A DNA stretch of 64,000 nt from Oxyruncus cristatus (GCA_013399855.1 VXAY01004756.1:1183573-1247572), one strand, 5' to 3'; numbered from the stretch's first letter, positions 25,889-36,706 are shown. Made by a program: numbers and translations. Notes: a model not told the origin generated them from the sequence alone.

Positions 25889-28800
25889 TAGTGTCTCCCT
25901 GCTTCCCAACCACTGTGGCTGCAGTGGGGCAAAACTGACCTCCCTGCTCCGTGGTAGGAGATGGGGCACGGGCAAGGTCTTCATGAGGAGAAGTCAGCTC
26001 CAATAGATGTGCAGTGAAAACTGTTCACTGGAACTCTTGTTTGTGTCGTGTGCCTTCAGGCACTGAAGAACTCCCTCCTCATTCCATTTTGTTCCCCCAG
26101 CCCTCAGTTCCCCTCCTTCATTGTTTTTGATTTTATTTTTTTTTTTTTTTCCTGGTGCTTATCTGAGAAACCAGGGAAGGCTGAGGCTTGCTTCCATCCC
26201 TGCCTACCAGTGAGGCTGTGGCACCTCTGCTGGGACTGTGGGACTGGCAATGGATAGGACATGGAGAGAATTGGGTAGATGTCCATCCTTTCTGTTCTGC
26301 CGATGTCTCTTTGTTAATTAAAATGTCTCTTTACTATTTAGTTTTCTCAGTATTCTTTCTCTCCTGGTGTTTCTTTGCCTGTTTCCTTTTCCAAACCAAA
26401 CAATACTAATAGAAACTCAGCACTCCATTAGATCAAGTAGATGGAAAAATCACAGTCTGAGTGTTGATCCCGAGGGACTGTGCTGTGTGACTGCACAGTC
26501 ATCCTGTGGCACCTGAGCCTGTGGGGAAATACTGCTCTTAGCCATGGCCTCATCTCTCTGCCTCTCCACAAGGAAGAAATCCATGTGCTTTGGTTCTATT
26601 CCCTTCAACATCTGGCATATCTTTTAAGAAAAAGAGTGTGGGGAGGATTTAAATTGATTTGAAGTTAGCCCTAATTTTGATCCAGTTTTGTTTGCAGAAC
26701 GAAGCTTAGTGCTGGAGGAGTCTAAGTGGTGACCTTGGACCTCTAAGCACCTCCAAGCTTTATATGGTGATTTTTCAGGGTGGTTTATTAAGGTAAGCAC
26801 AGATATCTTGAACTTCAAGCCAGCATAGTCGATGAAGGACTTGTTTGATGTGTTTGTGGTGTGTGGTGCTGAGGAGGTGCGTCATTAGCAGCCCTCTTCC
26901 CCAAGGGCTGACAGGTTTGTGTCCGGCTCCATCTCATGGCTTTCATCCTGCTAGACATAAACAAAAGGTGTGCATTTCTTCAGGCGTGGAGCTTTCCAAG
27001 CCTCTGTCATTGGACTCCTTCCCTTGTTTGATGCTGTCGTGCTCTGGATAAGGATAGAATCCTAATGGGTACCTTAGGGCTGGAGAAGGAGGAGCACAAG
27101 GAAGCAATCCACGGCTGATTCCTAAGGGGGGTGGGCGGGTGGGAAGGAANNNNNNNNNNNNNNNNNNNNNNNNNNNNNNNNNNNNNNNNNNNNNNNNNNN
27201 GGGTGGGAAGGAAGTGTCAAATGCTGCTCAGAATAGATAAATATTATAAAGAGCTCTGGAAAGACCAGAAATCAGATCTTCTCCCCTTTCTTTTCTCTCC
27301 AGGAAATTCTTTCCAGTGCCCCTCAGTAATGCTGGGGATAGAGGGTGAGCAGAGCAAAACCGGTGGGAGAGACATCACTGTTGTAGTGAACAGAGCTTCA
27401 GGCATGAGCCTGCAATGCCACAGAGACTGTTCTCTTTATAAAAGAAATGGCAGGGGGTGGAGGGAGGCTTGGGCTTTTCTCTAGCAAAGTTTTCTTCACA
27501 ACAGTCAAAAATAATAGAAAGTAGACACAGAAAAGATCTGTTAATTGATCTTGTCCATATCTTGCCCAACACAGGGTTATTCCCTGCAGCATATTTACTA
27601 GTGCTGAGTTCAGCTTTGTTTTTAAAACCTCCACAGTGACAATCTCCCGAGGGAAGTGGTGAAAGCCTGACTCTACAGCCTACTACATCTCCTTGTCGAT
27701 CTGCTTTGCAGAGGGAAACTCTCACAACCAGGAAATATTTTCTGACATTCCCCCGCTTTTTTTTGTTTGTTTGTTTCTGTCTTATTAATTCTATTTATAA
27801 TCTTCTGTATCATGCAAAATAATGTCCTTCCAGAAGCACACCAGGAGTTATAAGATCAAAAGGCTCTGTTCTTCAGAAAGAAGAGCTTTGCCCCATGTTG
27901 ATACTCTCTTAACTAAAGTAAATGCATAATTTAACTCCCTAACCCATTGCTGGTCCATAGGTAGTTGTTAAATAACCACCTTAACTTCACTACAGGTAGA
28001 AGTTTTGATCAGTCTCTAAACTTGAGACATTCTGCATGAGAGAGATCCAAGAAATCAACAGAATGAATCCTTAGCATTTTAAACATTTAACTTCTAATCT
28101 GTGTCTCTGTTTCTTTCTTCACTTTATTAATAGAAGCCTGTCTGCAAAGCATGTCCTTTTTCATTACCTTTCCCCCCACCTAATCTTAGCACTAGATCAT
28201 GAGTTGGTCAAGGTCCTATTTAAATAGTTCTGGGCTTGCCAACATGGTGTGTTCTGATATTTAGATCTCATAATCCAATTTTGAAATTAAAGAGCTCGGG
28301 GCAAAAACACTCGCACGACTGAAATGCATGTTTTTGAGCACTGAGCCAGGGTTTTCTTAGGAAGAATATACCAAAATCTCCTCCTTCTCTTCCCAATTAA
28401 TGTAACAAATGTCATGCACAAAATCTTACTTTTTAACTTGTGTCCCATGTGAGCACAGGAGACAGCGGAAATTAAGCTGGGCTATGATTTCAGGGAAGGT
28501 ATCTGAATTCCATCTGAACGCAGAAAATACGCAGAAGAGCAACTGATTCACAGCGCCTCATTTGCTGTCTTAGCAGAATGATCTTCTCTGTATTCCCAAT
28601 AATACAAGCAACAGCAAAGAAGAAAATAAGTTGGCCTGTTTCCCCCCCCCACCCAAGGTTTTTTCTCCCCCTCTGCCCAAGCCATTATTTTAAGTTTCTC
28701 AGTATTAAATCTAAAGGTTCATCGACTCACATCTTTACAGCTCTGTCTTTCTGTATACAGGACCCTGTCTGCCTGTTTCCTCTATTGCACTATTTTGTTT

Positions 28801-29100
28801 GTACTACTGTAATCATTTTGCTGGCCCAGATCTGTGTGGGTGTGCTGGCAGCTTTACAACAAAGTTACATGGGAACTGAGTTAAGGTTGAATATTTATTA
28901 GAAGAAGCCATCTGGCGTCAGGCTGTCTGTACAGGGGGGCTTATTTCTTTAGTAGTCTCTCCTTTTTCTTCCTAACTCTTCCTCCCTCCCTCTCCGTTTC
29001 TCATTTACGTGCCGCATATATGTGAAAAGTGGAACACACATCTTGACATATTGATTTGATTCTCGATATTTATAGCAATTAACCCCGCTCGTGTGATTAT
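25889..29100. other. Unique non-coding DNA with one assembly gap
   Basis: No recognisable gene. It holds T runs (about 26137-26150), TTTG units near 27763-27774, C runs near 27140 (complement) and 28642-28650, and the gap at 27150-27200. Open frames of 107-117 codons between 27.1 and 28.9 kb show no domain; one of them runs through the undetermined bases. Confidence 0.6.
27150..27200. other. Assembly gap (51 undetermined bases)
   Basis: A run of N. The 13 bases immediately before it (27137-27149) and the 13 bases immediately after it (27201-27213) are identical, gggtgggaaggaa. This is what two overlapping contig ends look like when placed side by side rather than merged, or when a G-rich tandem repeat stopped the assembly. 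Confidence 0.98.
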
Positions 29101-29410
29101 CCCCGTCGCCTCACCCCATACCTCTCTCCCCGCCCTCTTTTCCCGTGGTGGGGGATGCTCGGGGTCGGTTCCCACAGCGGAGCCCCCCGGGTGCTGCGGG
29201 GCTCCCGCCGCAGCCCCTTCCCGGCCGCGCTGCTTCCCGCAGGCTCCGGGCAGCTCCAGCTCTGCTTAAACACCCTTCTCCTGCTCCTTCCACACTTTCC
29301 CTCCTCCGGCTCGTGAGCTCATAAAAGAGTGCTGCGCTCCAAAAAAACTCCCGACTCACCATATTAAACAAACTAGCCGGCAGAAGGGTGTCCGTGCTAT
29401 TTCACCATTT
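29101..29410. promoter_or_regulatory. Short CpG-island-like segment, candidate promoter
   Basis: About 23 CpGs lie in 310 bases. The core at 29140-29250 is strongly GC-rich, unlike anything else in the window. On the plus strand CATAAAAG at 29320-29327 resembles a TATA box and would point to initiation near 29350. On the minus strand TATAAATA lies at 29067-29074, on the low-coordinate side of the island. A consensus splice donor on the minus strand (ATG/GTGAGT) reads across 29361-29354, and a plus-strand acceptor-like tctctctcccgcag ends at 29513. An 87-codon minus-strand frame crosses the island but looks like a GC by-product. The likely role is a promoter of an unrecognised transcript or an orphan CpG island; direction is undecided. 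Confidence 0.45.
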
Positions 29411-29616
29411 GTATGACATCGCCAGGCTTCAAAGTGCAGCACTAAATTGCCAAAAGATGTTTACTTTACTTGCTTAAGAGCTCCTCGTAATTCAATTGTT
29501 CTCTCTCCCGCAGTAGAAACACACATGCATCCTGAGCCGTGCTCTTGTGAGCTCCCACTAGTTATTTACCCACGGGGTTTCCTCTGGTGTTTTTTGCGCA
29601 GTGGTTGACTTTTTAC

Positions 29617-29654
29617 TGAATTTTTTGTTTTTGTTTTTGTTTTTTTTTTTTTTC
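29617..29654. repeat. T-rich tract with TTTTTG units
   Basis: Units of TTTTTG lead into a run of about 14 T. Confidence 0.8.
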
Positions 29655-29742
29655 TTGGGGCTCATGGCTCAAGGCAATTTGTTTTTTCTGGGGTACTCAA
29701 CTGCAAGGACCTTGAAAGACCAGCTGTCTGGCTGCCTTTTGT

Positions 29743-29761
29743 CCCGTCCCCCCACCCCCCC
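29743..29761 (-). other. Potential G-quadruplex on the minus strand
   Basis: The plus strand reads CCC, GT, six C, A, seven C. The minus strand therefore carries G7-A-G6-AC-G3, enough guanines for four G-tracts with one- or two-base loops. It lies about 350 bases from the CpG-rich segment; G-quadruplex motifs are commonly found near promoters. Confidence 0.5.
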
Positions 29762-29797
29762 TCAGTGACGGACATTTAGTGGTTTTTCCAAATTATT

Positions 29798-29816
29798 AAA
29801 AAAAAAAAAAAAAAAA
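29798..29816. repeat. Poly(A) run
   Basis: A long uninterrupted A run. With the T-rich tract at 29617-29654 it brackets about 140 bases of unique DNA. No target-site duplication was identified. Confidence 0.85.
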
Positions 29817-30429
29817 GGCACAAGCATGAAGCTGGACATCCAAAATTGTTGGTCACCTTGGAAAACCTTGACCTATTTTTCCTAGCAGGCCAGGGAAGCT
29901 GATGCAGTCAAGCTGGCAGCCCTTTCCCACTGTTCCTGCCTTTTGTAAGTTAATTTTCCGACCTCGCTGCCTTGCATAACCTCCTTGTCCGTCGGTGTGG
30001 CGGTTTTGGTGGTGATGCCAGGTGGGACAAGAGGAGCACTGGGCAGTAGAGATTCTTTCCACTGACAGAAACAGTGAGTCACTACTGTCCTGTGATTATT
30101 CCCTTTTGCCAAAGGCTGCCTGCAAGGATGAAAGGAAAGTCCTTTCTCCATGGCCTGTGCTCGGGGTTTGTTGCCACCCAAGCTCTGGCAAAGCACAACA
30201 CGTGGGCTGGTTTTGAGCAGTGTAAAGCAAAGGAATGAGGGCTGTGAGCCATGGAGGCTTGGAGGACGTAAACTGGGAGACGTGGTGGTTCCCAGCTTCA
30301 GCCTCCCACCACTTTTCCAGCAACTACCATCTCTTGGTGCTACTGGTTGGATGATTGGCAGCCTGTTATCTCCTCCCCCAGGTAGTGTCTCTTGGCCTGT
30401 CGTGTCTTTTTGTGTGTTTGATCTGGAAA

Positions 30430-30454
30430 AGAAAAAAAAAAAGAAAAAAAAAAG
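30430..30454. repeat. A-rich purine tract
   Basis: Runs of A broken by single G. The minus strand reads T-rich pyrimidine ending in CTTTTCCAG, which looks like a strong 3' splice site (AG at 30424-30423). Confidence 0.85.
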
Positions 30455-30863
30455 GATTTTTCCATGCAATGTGCTTAGGATGGCTGAGTAACTGTGGTGC
30501 TGGTGGGAAAGGGATGGGGAGTGGAGCAAGGATGTGGTCCAGTGTGGGAGCAATGCAAGGAGGAGGAAGTTTCTGTGAGGGATGGGTGATAAAGGAGGCT
30601 GGAAAGAGGAGCTGTTGGGCTGACCTTCCTTCCTCTTTTTTGAGTTTAAACGGAGGAGATTGCTCATCCTAACTAGTCCGCAGTTAGTCTTTCATTCACA
30701 GTTTGGAGAGGGGTAAGAAAAGTCCTCTGGTGAGTGCCAGTGATCGTAGCTCCTGACTCTCTAGGAAAGTGGGAGAAGAGGGTGAATCATGTAGACTGGA
30801 GGCTGTGTTTTTATATTGTATTTTTTTACCACTTTTTGAGAAGTATTGGTAACGTGTGTGCTT

Positions 30864-30887
30864 TATATATATATATATATATATATA
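30864..30887. repeat. (TA)n dinucleotide repeat
   Basis: About twelve perfect TA units, likely polymorphic. Confidence 0.95.
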
Positions 30888-31032
30888 AATTTACATGCTT
30901 TATACATAGTGACATGAGTCAACTCTGAATCTGAAGCCTACCAAGACATCCATTGCCCAGCAGTCTCAAAGACTAGTCTTTAAGTTGGGGGGGTAAGAGA
31001 TATTGGCTCTATTACTGCTGTTAATTCCGTTT

Positions 31033-31170
31033 GCCCCTTGGCAAGACACTTAAGTCACCACATCTCATTTGTAAAGCATGATGATAATTGCCTTCTCCTA
31101 CAAGTATTGCAAATTAAAGACTGCTACTGGTAGTAAAATTCTCTGAGATGCTTAGAAAAGTTGTGCCAAG
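31033..31170 (+). mobile_element. MIR-like SINE, 3' half
   Basis: In order: ccccttggcaagacacttaa, tcaccacatctcatttgtaa, agcatgatgataattgcct, and, after a variable section, gagatgcttagaaaagttgtgcc. These parallel MIR consensus sections: cttgggcaagtcacttaa, cctcatctgtaaaatggggataataat, cctacctcacagggttgttgtgaggatt, gtaaagtgcttagaacagtgcc. The colinear match covers about 130 bases on the plus strand. It is an old, non-coding SINE shared by amniotes; the exact subfamily (MIR versus another CORE-SINE) is open. Confidence 0.55.
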
Positions 31171-32822
31171 GTGTGAAGCTTAGTCTCCCTAAGTCAGACC
31201 TCATGTCTGGCAGTGATGCTTTTCACTGATACAAGCTTATTATGTGTATGAACTGTTAATTACTGGTCTGAAGAAAATAATAAAAGGGGTTTTGAGTTCA
31301 GTTTTACTTTAAAGCTTGTTGCATTTGTCAGCTTTCCATGCTCTCTGGACAGGCAGCCTAAGTATTAATCTCTAGTGAAAAATGCCAGCCCCGGGTTGGA
31401 GTTACACAGGCCAGAACAGATAACGCCTGAGCAAGGACAGTAACAGGGGAGCAGCTTCTGCTGAGGATGAGAAAGCAGCTGTGAGACAGGATGAGCGCTC
31501 AGGATGGAGCAGGACATGGGAGAACATCAGTGCCAGATTGAGTACGTTAAGCAGTGAGTACTGTCACCAATTAAAATAACCATAAAAAGCCAGACATTCC
31601 TCACTGGAATAACTCATAACAGATCCAGAGCACTTCGTTACCTTTCAGCAGAGCTCTGTCAGGGAGCCATGACCTCTGCAATACTTAGATCTGATCTGGA
31701 AAAGGGGTAGAGAAGAGCTTGGTCCCATCCCAGACCACACCACCTCAGTAGAGTTACTCTGTGGCCCTTCTGAGTCCCTTTCCCCAGCTCTAAACACAGC
31801 ACAGCTTTTCAGCAACCCCTTTTCTGGTGTTCTCCTCCCTCCCTGTTAGCACAGATGCTCCCAGAGAATAACCCCTCAGGATGATTTGGGGGTAACACAA
31901 AGCTGGTGACTGGCAGCACCACCTGCCAGCTCTCCTGTCCTATTAAAACATCAAATTTGGCTCACAGTGCTCCAGGTATGGATTGGGATCTCCTCCAGAG
32001 CAGGTAGGAGGAGCTAGAAAAGCAAACCAAGAAAGCAGGACCACTGAGGTCCTGCTTGTCTTCTTGGGGAACCCCCTTTAGACCTTTACTTCAAAAAATT
32101 ACACTTGGGAATCCCCAGAGCAACTCCTCTAATATATAACTGCAAAGTCAGGGAGTGCGTGTTTTAATGGATGCCTTCAAGCTTGTTTTCCAGCACCAGA
32201 AGTGAGTAAATACTTTAGATTTGTCAGCTCTCATCTTTCCCAGGTAGTCCTTAAATAGTTTCAGTTCAGCCTTTTTTTTCCTGTTTGATCAAATTTACCT
32301 TTAGCTGGATTTATTGCTTTGGCTTTTAAAAACACCAGTGTAAAAGTGCTGGGGTGCGTTTGAATGAAAAATACAAGTTGAATAATAATAGCAAAGTAAA
32401 ATACAGACTTGAAAATGTGAATCCAAGCCCTGTGATTTGTCTTGGGAGAGATGAGGATCTGAATTGTAGTAGGACCACGTGGCCCCTGTGGTGGAGCAAA
32501 CTTGTCCTCCCAGTCCAACGGTTATTCAGAGACAGAGCCAAGTGGCACAGTTTAAATAACAACTGTGCTAAAATCCTCACTGGTTTAGTATTTTGCAAAA
32601 AGAAGATGAGGCTGTGACAAAAATGCGTGTATTTTGAATTTTTGAGTGTGTAATAATTTGATACCAAACCCAGTCTATACAGTATCCACATTCTGCTCTA
32701 ATTTTTTACAGCAGTAAAACATCCTTGGGACCCTACAATTTCAAATTTCAGATGTCAGTGTGGACCTTATCAGTCACTCATTCTGCAGGCTTGGACCATG
32801 CAACTTCTTTTTAAGGTGTGGG
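31171..32822. other. Unique non-coding DNA
   Basis: No recognisable gene. The GC-richer section 31.4-32.05 kb has no clear repeat family. A perfect 8-base hairpin (GCAGGACC, loop ACTGA, GGTCCTGC) lies at 32035-32055. Minus-strand frames of up to 121 codons at 32.3-32.7 kb are leucine/phenylalanine-rich by composition. Confidence 0.6.
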
Positions 32823-32990
32823 TTGTTTTTTTTTTGGTTGGTTTGTTTGTTTGTTTGTGGGTTTTTTTGTTTGGTTTTGTTTTGTGGGGGTTTTTTTGTG
32901 TGTGTGTTTTGTTGGGGTTTGTTTTCGGTGTGTGCTTTTTTTTTGTTTGTTTGCTTGTTTGTTTTGTTAGTGTTAGCTGTGTTTAGTCTG
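32823..32990. repeat. T/G low-complexity tract, TTTG/GTTT units
   Basis: About 170 bases consisting almost only of T and G: GGTTGG, repeated GTTT, TGTGTGTG and GGGTTTTTTTG sections. It is a decayed (TTTG)n-type satellite. Plus-strand frames over it read as a Phe/Cys/Val/Leu pseudo-peptide that imitates a membrane protein. Confidence 0.9.
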
Positions 32991-35694
32991 TGTTAGCTGG
33001 TTTAAAATTGAGTCACTCTCCATAATAGCTGCCTCTCTGTGCTTTTGCATCAGCCCCAGATACTCTGCTTATGAAACAGAATATAAAACCCAAACTCTTC
33101 TCTCTACTGCTCATTTAGTTCAACAAAATATCTTTTATTGTTGTTTCTTGACTTTTCAGACACAATTCCTTTAGGCTATTGTTATTTCAACAAAAGAAGA
33201 GGGGAGAACAGGCTCAGCGAGTTACTCTGCGGCTTTCTGGTGAGGAATTAAGAAATACTCTAACAGTTTAATAATGATAATCTCCAAATAGTTCATAACA
33301 GCATTAAGGGTAATTAATGACATTTGAACAGTAAGAGTACTTAATCCCTAGGGAAATGTGATAGCCACAATTTTATTTACATCTGAAGTTGTTTCAAAGG
33401 TAAAGGAGAAAGAATAATCTGTTTTTAAAACGATTTCATGTTTGCAGTCTTTCAGATTTTATCTTAATTTATTATAAAGCAAATAAAAATAATATCCTTT
33501 TCTCCAGTAATAAAAGCTGCATTCCATATTAGATCCAGCATTAGGTTAAAAATAAAGAGGAACTCTTATATGTTTCCTGTGGGATTAAGATTTTCTGAAA
33601 ATTATAAATCATCAGTGATACTGTGGTTTACAAAGAAGGATAACTTCTTCTAAAAGACCCACATATTTACATTTTAAAAACATCTTTCATAGCCTTTAGA
33701 GCCATTAAAAGAACTTAAATAATTTTGAGGATAAATGGTATGTGCTGTACCTTTTATGTTTTAGGAGCACTTCTTTTTTTTTTTTTTTTTTTGTCCCCAT
33801 AACTGACCTCGCCAAACCTTTGAAAAATGCTGTTACATCCTTTCACGTTTTCACCGTTTTACAATGAGGGGAAAAATAACTCCTGAGATAGATAATGCTT
33901 GAACCAGCCTGGTTCAGATGTTTAGCTTTCGAAAGTCAACAGAAGGAAAAGGGTTTTTGTTGACCTTGGGTTTTGAGAATAAATAGGATAACACCTGATT
34001 CGAGGCAGGAAGCTTTAGTTGGGGTAAATATACAGAGCGAGGCAGAGGGTGTCAATCCAGTTTAGCATTTGAATGCAGCCTCTTCTCTTTTGGTTATGCT
34101 CTTGAGCCTGTTTCTACTTTTGGCTCTTGCATTCCACAGAACTTCTGTAAAATCAGCAGGGACAGTGCTAATAAATTTATAATGTTGTTTTGTATTTCTG
34201 AACATAGTACCTCAGTAATTAAGTGAAATATTTATGATGAATATAAAACAATGCAAATTCATTTGTTTGCCTGAAAGCCAGCTTGTTATTTATTTAGATT
34301 TATCTTTGAATGATTCTTTAAATTGAATCACAGTATGAATGAGGGTGATATTTAAAGCACAGAAAATTTGCTATAGTGTATTGATGCATTACACTGTATT
34401 AGCAAATGCTAAAGCTATGCAGAAGATGATTAAGAAAAACCTAGAAAACAAAAAAACTGTGACCTAACAAACATTTCTTTCTTTTCCTTTTTTTTTTTTC
34501 TTTTTAAGGGATTCCACAACCTAAATCAATTCTCCACAGCTGAGATATTTAATAAACCTTAGGCTTTGTTTAGCATAACAAAACTGTACATATGCAAACT
34601 GCATCTTGAATTATAGGACAGGTAGGAGTAGGTTCAGCAAAACATGATCTAATTTGCACCTCTGCTGGCTGTGTTTTCCTTCATGGGCTACTACTTCCAG
34701 CAGTTTTTGTCATTTACTGTTTTCAATCCTAGAACTAATTCTAATCTAATGAACGTAGTGACCTATGAAAGGAAATGTCTATGCAAAGTGTCCCTCTGTT
34801 GATGATTATGAACTAAATTGTTTACTTCAGTTGGACTTTTTTTTCCTTCCCTAAGTGAAAAAGATCTTCCAAAAATAACTTCCTTTACAAACATAATACT
34901 GTTGCTCTCCTCAGCTTTCTGTTTAACAGTCATCATGTTTCTATCATGACTAAGGAAGGGTATCTTAAAGCAAAAAAATGGAAGATATATCTGTTTAGTC
35001 TAAAAAGGATATTTTATTTTGAAGCCATTATGTGGGACAGTGTTGTGCTATAGATTTTTGTGATATTTTAACTAATTTTGGGTGGGCTGCTAATGTGCTG
35101 AAAAATTGTGGAGCCTCGCAGGTGGGAAGACTCCACTAAGAATTTAGAAAACTTTGGCAGCATGTATATATCTTCTGCTTCTTTTTGATCTCGGTTTTGC
35201 CAAAACAACTCTGAGAAATCAAAGGTGACCAACTCCAAAATGAGTTGACCAAGTGCAACTTCCATAAAATTCTGTGTTATTGCCGAGTCTATTCCCAATA
35301 CCTGGTGAACACTGACTGGCTTTATTTGGTAAAGCAGGTTATTCCTCAGCCTTACCATCATTTTACTTTTATTTTACAAGCATGTAAATATATTTTAAAA
35401 CAGCTTCCCTTCATTACACAATGGCGCCTTGGTTGCGATGTTCAGACCAAGAGAAGGGTTCCTGGACGTTAGCAAAAGCAGGGAATGAAGTTTCCACCTT
35501 ATGGTGTCCTGGGTTGCCACCAAATGTGCTGCCACCGGAGCACATGGACTGTGATACATGAGCAGGTGGGGACCCAGGGATGAGCTGTGTGTGTCAGAGC
35601 TGATCTGCAACACGTGCAGCACAAGGTGAATGTAGGCACCTGCAAGGATTTGCAGGTTGGCATTTCTCTTTTTTTTGTTGGTTTCCCAATATCT
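32991..35694. other. AT-rich non-coding DNA, possible conserved elements
   Basis: No gene recognised. Two long blocks, about 33240-33760 and 34160-34440, are AT-rich, nearly free of CpG and of recognisable repeats, and dense in TAATTA, TTTAAT and ATTTGCAT-like motifs, the typical look of deeply conserved developmental non-coding elements. A T run lies at about 33774-33792 and a pyrimidine tract at 34487-34504. Conservation itself cannot be seen from a single sequence. Confidence 0.5.
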
Positions 35695-36706
35695 TAAGAG
35701 GGAGATAAAAAGACAGACAGCTGGAGAAAATGTGGGCCCTCTCCATAAGGAAATGGGAAACCTGGTTACTCAGGATATGGGGAAGCTGAGCTACTTGAGG
35801 ACTTTTTGGTCTCAGTCTTTGGGATGTGCTTCAGCCACATCACCCGAGATGCAGAAGACAAAGGCAGGGACTGGGAGAATGAAGAACCACCCACTGCAGA
35901 AGATCAGGTATGAGATCATCTAAGGAACCTGAAGCTGCACAGGTCATGGGACCTGATGAGGTGCATCTATGCATGAGCTGAGGGAACTGGTGGATGAAGT
36001 TGTTAAGCCTGTGTCCACTGTGTTTGAGCCATGGCAGTCTGATGAAGATCCCACTGACTGCAAAAGTGAAACATAACCCCCACTTTAAAAAAGAGAAAAA
36101 AGGAAGACACTGTTCTCTGTGCCCAGCAGTCTCGTCTCTGGGCCCAGCAAGTTGATGGAGGAATTCCTCCTAGAAACTATGCTCAGGTATGTGGAAAATA
36201 GGAGGTGATCCATGACAGCCAACGCGGCTGCGGTGACAGTGTTGGTGGACAAGGAAAAGAGCGGCTGACATCGTCTGCCCGGACTTATGCAAAGCATTTG
36301 ACGGTGTCCTGAGTGACATCCTTGTCTCTAAACTGGAGAGACGTGGATTTGATGGATGGACCACTCAGTGGGTAAGGAGTAGCCTGATGATCCCACCCAA
36401 AGAGTTGTGGTCAACAGCTCAATCTCCACATGCAGACCAGTGAGCAGTGACCTTCCTCAGGGGTCAGTTTTGGGACTGGCACACCTGAGCACCTCAGGCA
36501 GTGTGTGCAGTGGGATTGAGTGCAGCCCCAGCAAGTTTGCTGGTGACACCAAGCTGTGTGGTGTAACAACACAACTGGAAACATTCAAGGCCAGGTTGGG
36601 TGTGGCTTTGAGCAACCTGGTCTAGTGGAAGGTGTCCCTGCCCATGGCAGAGGGGTTGGAATGACGTGGTCTTTAAGGGCCTTTCCAACTCAAATCATTC
36701 TATGAG
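35695..36706 (+). mobile_element. CR1 LINE, 5'-truncated and internally deleted, with RT remnants
   Basis: The copy is colinear with CR1 ORF2 and the 3' tail: gagaaaatgtgggccctct, ctgagggaactggtggatgaagttgttaagcc, cactttaaaaaagagaaaaaagg, aagcatttgacggtgtcctgagtgacatcct, cttcctcaggggtcagttttggga and agcaagtttgctggtgacaccaagctg. It then jumps to gaaacattcaaggccaggttggg and the usual tail ending ccaactcaaatcattctatga. Reverse-transcriptase remnants are visible: LPQGSVLG (36452-36475) and KFAGDTKL (36533-36556). The family has FADD at the latter site, so one catalytic aspartate is now glycine. Frameshifts and stops break the frame throughout. The step after 36570 removes the end of ORF2, roughly 0.7 kb in a full element. 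It is a dead copy. Confidence 0.93.

Larger units (their letters stand above)
29411..31032. other. Non-coding DNA with low-complexity tracts
   Basis: It follows the CpG-rich segment. Contents: a T-rich tract with TTTTTG units (29617-29654), C runs (29743-29761), a poly(A) run (about 29798-29816), a purine tract (30430-30454), a (TA)n run (30864-30887) and a 261-codon minus-strand open frame (29882-30667) without a recognisable domain. That frame passes through the purine tract as a Phe run. Confidence 0.6.

Noticed and set aside
25524..26003. 159-codon minus-strand open frame
   Set aside because: No domain, overlaps a CR1 terminus read in antisense, and is within the length expected by chance in a GC-richer patch.
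27131..27484. 117-codon plus-strand open frame
   Set aside because: It reads through undetermined bases, so its openness is not established.
29400..29470. Possible microRNA hairpin (minus strand tttggcaatttagtgctgcac)
   Set aside because: It resembles miR-182/96-type seeds only superficially and I could not pair a convincing opposite arm.
32760..32996. Phe/Cys/Leu-rich open frames that look like transmembrane proteins
   Set aside because: They are translations of a T/G low-complexity tract.
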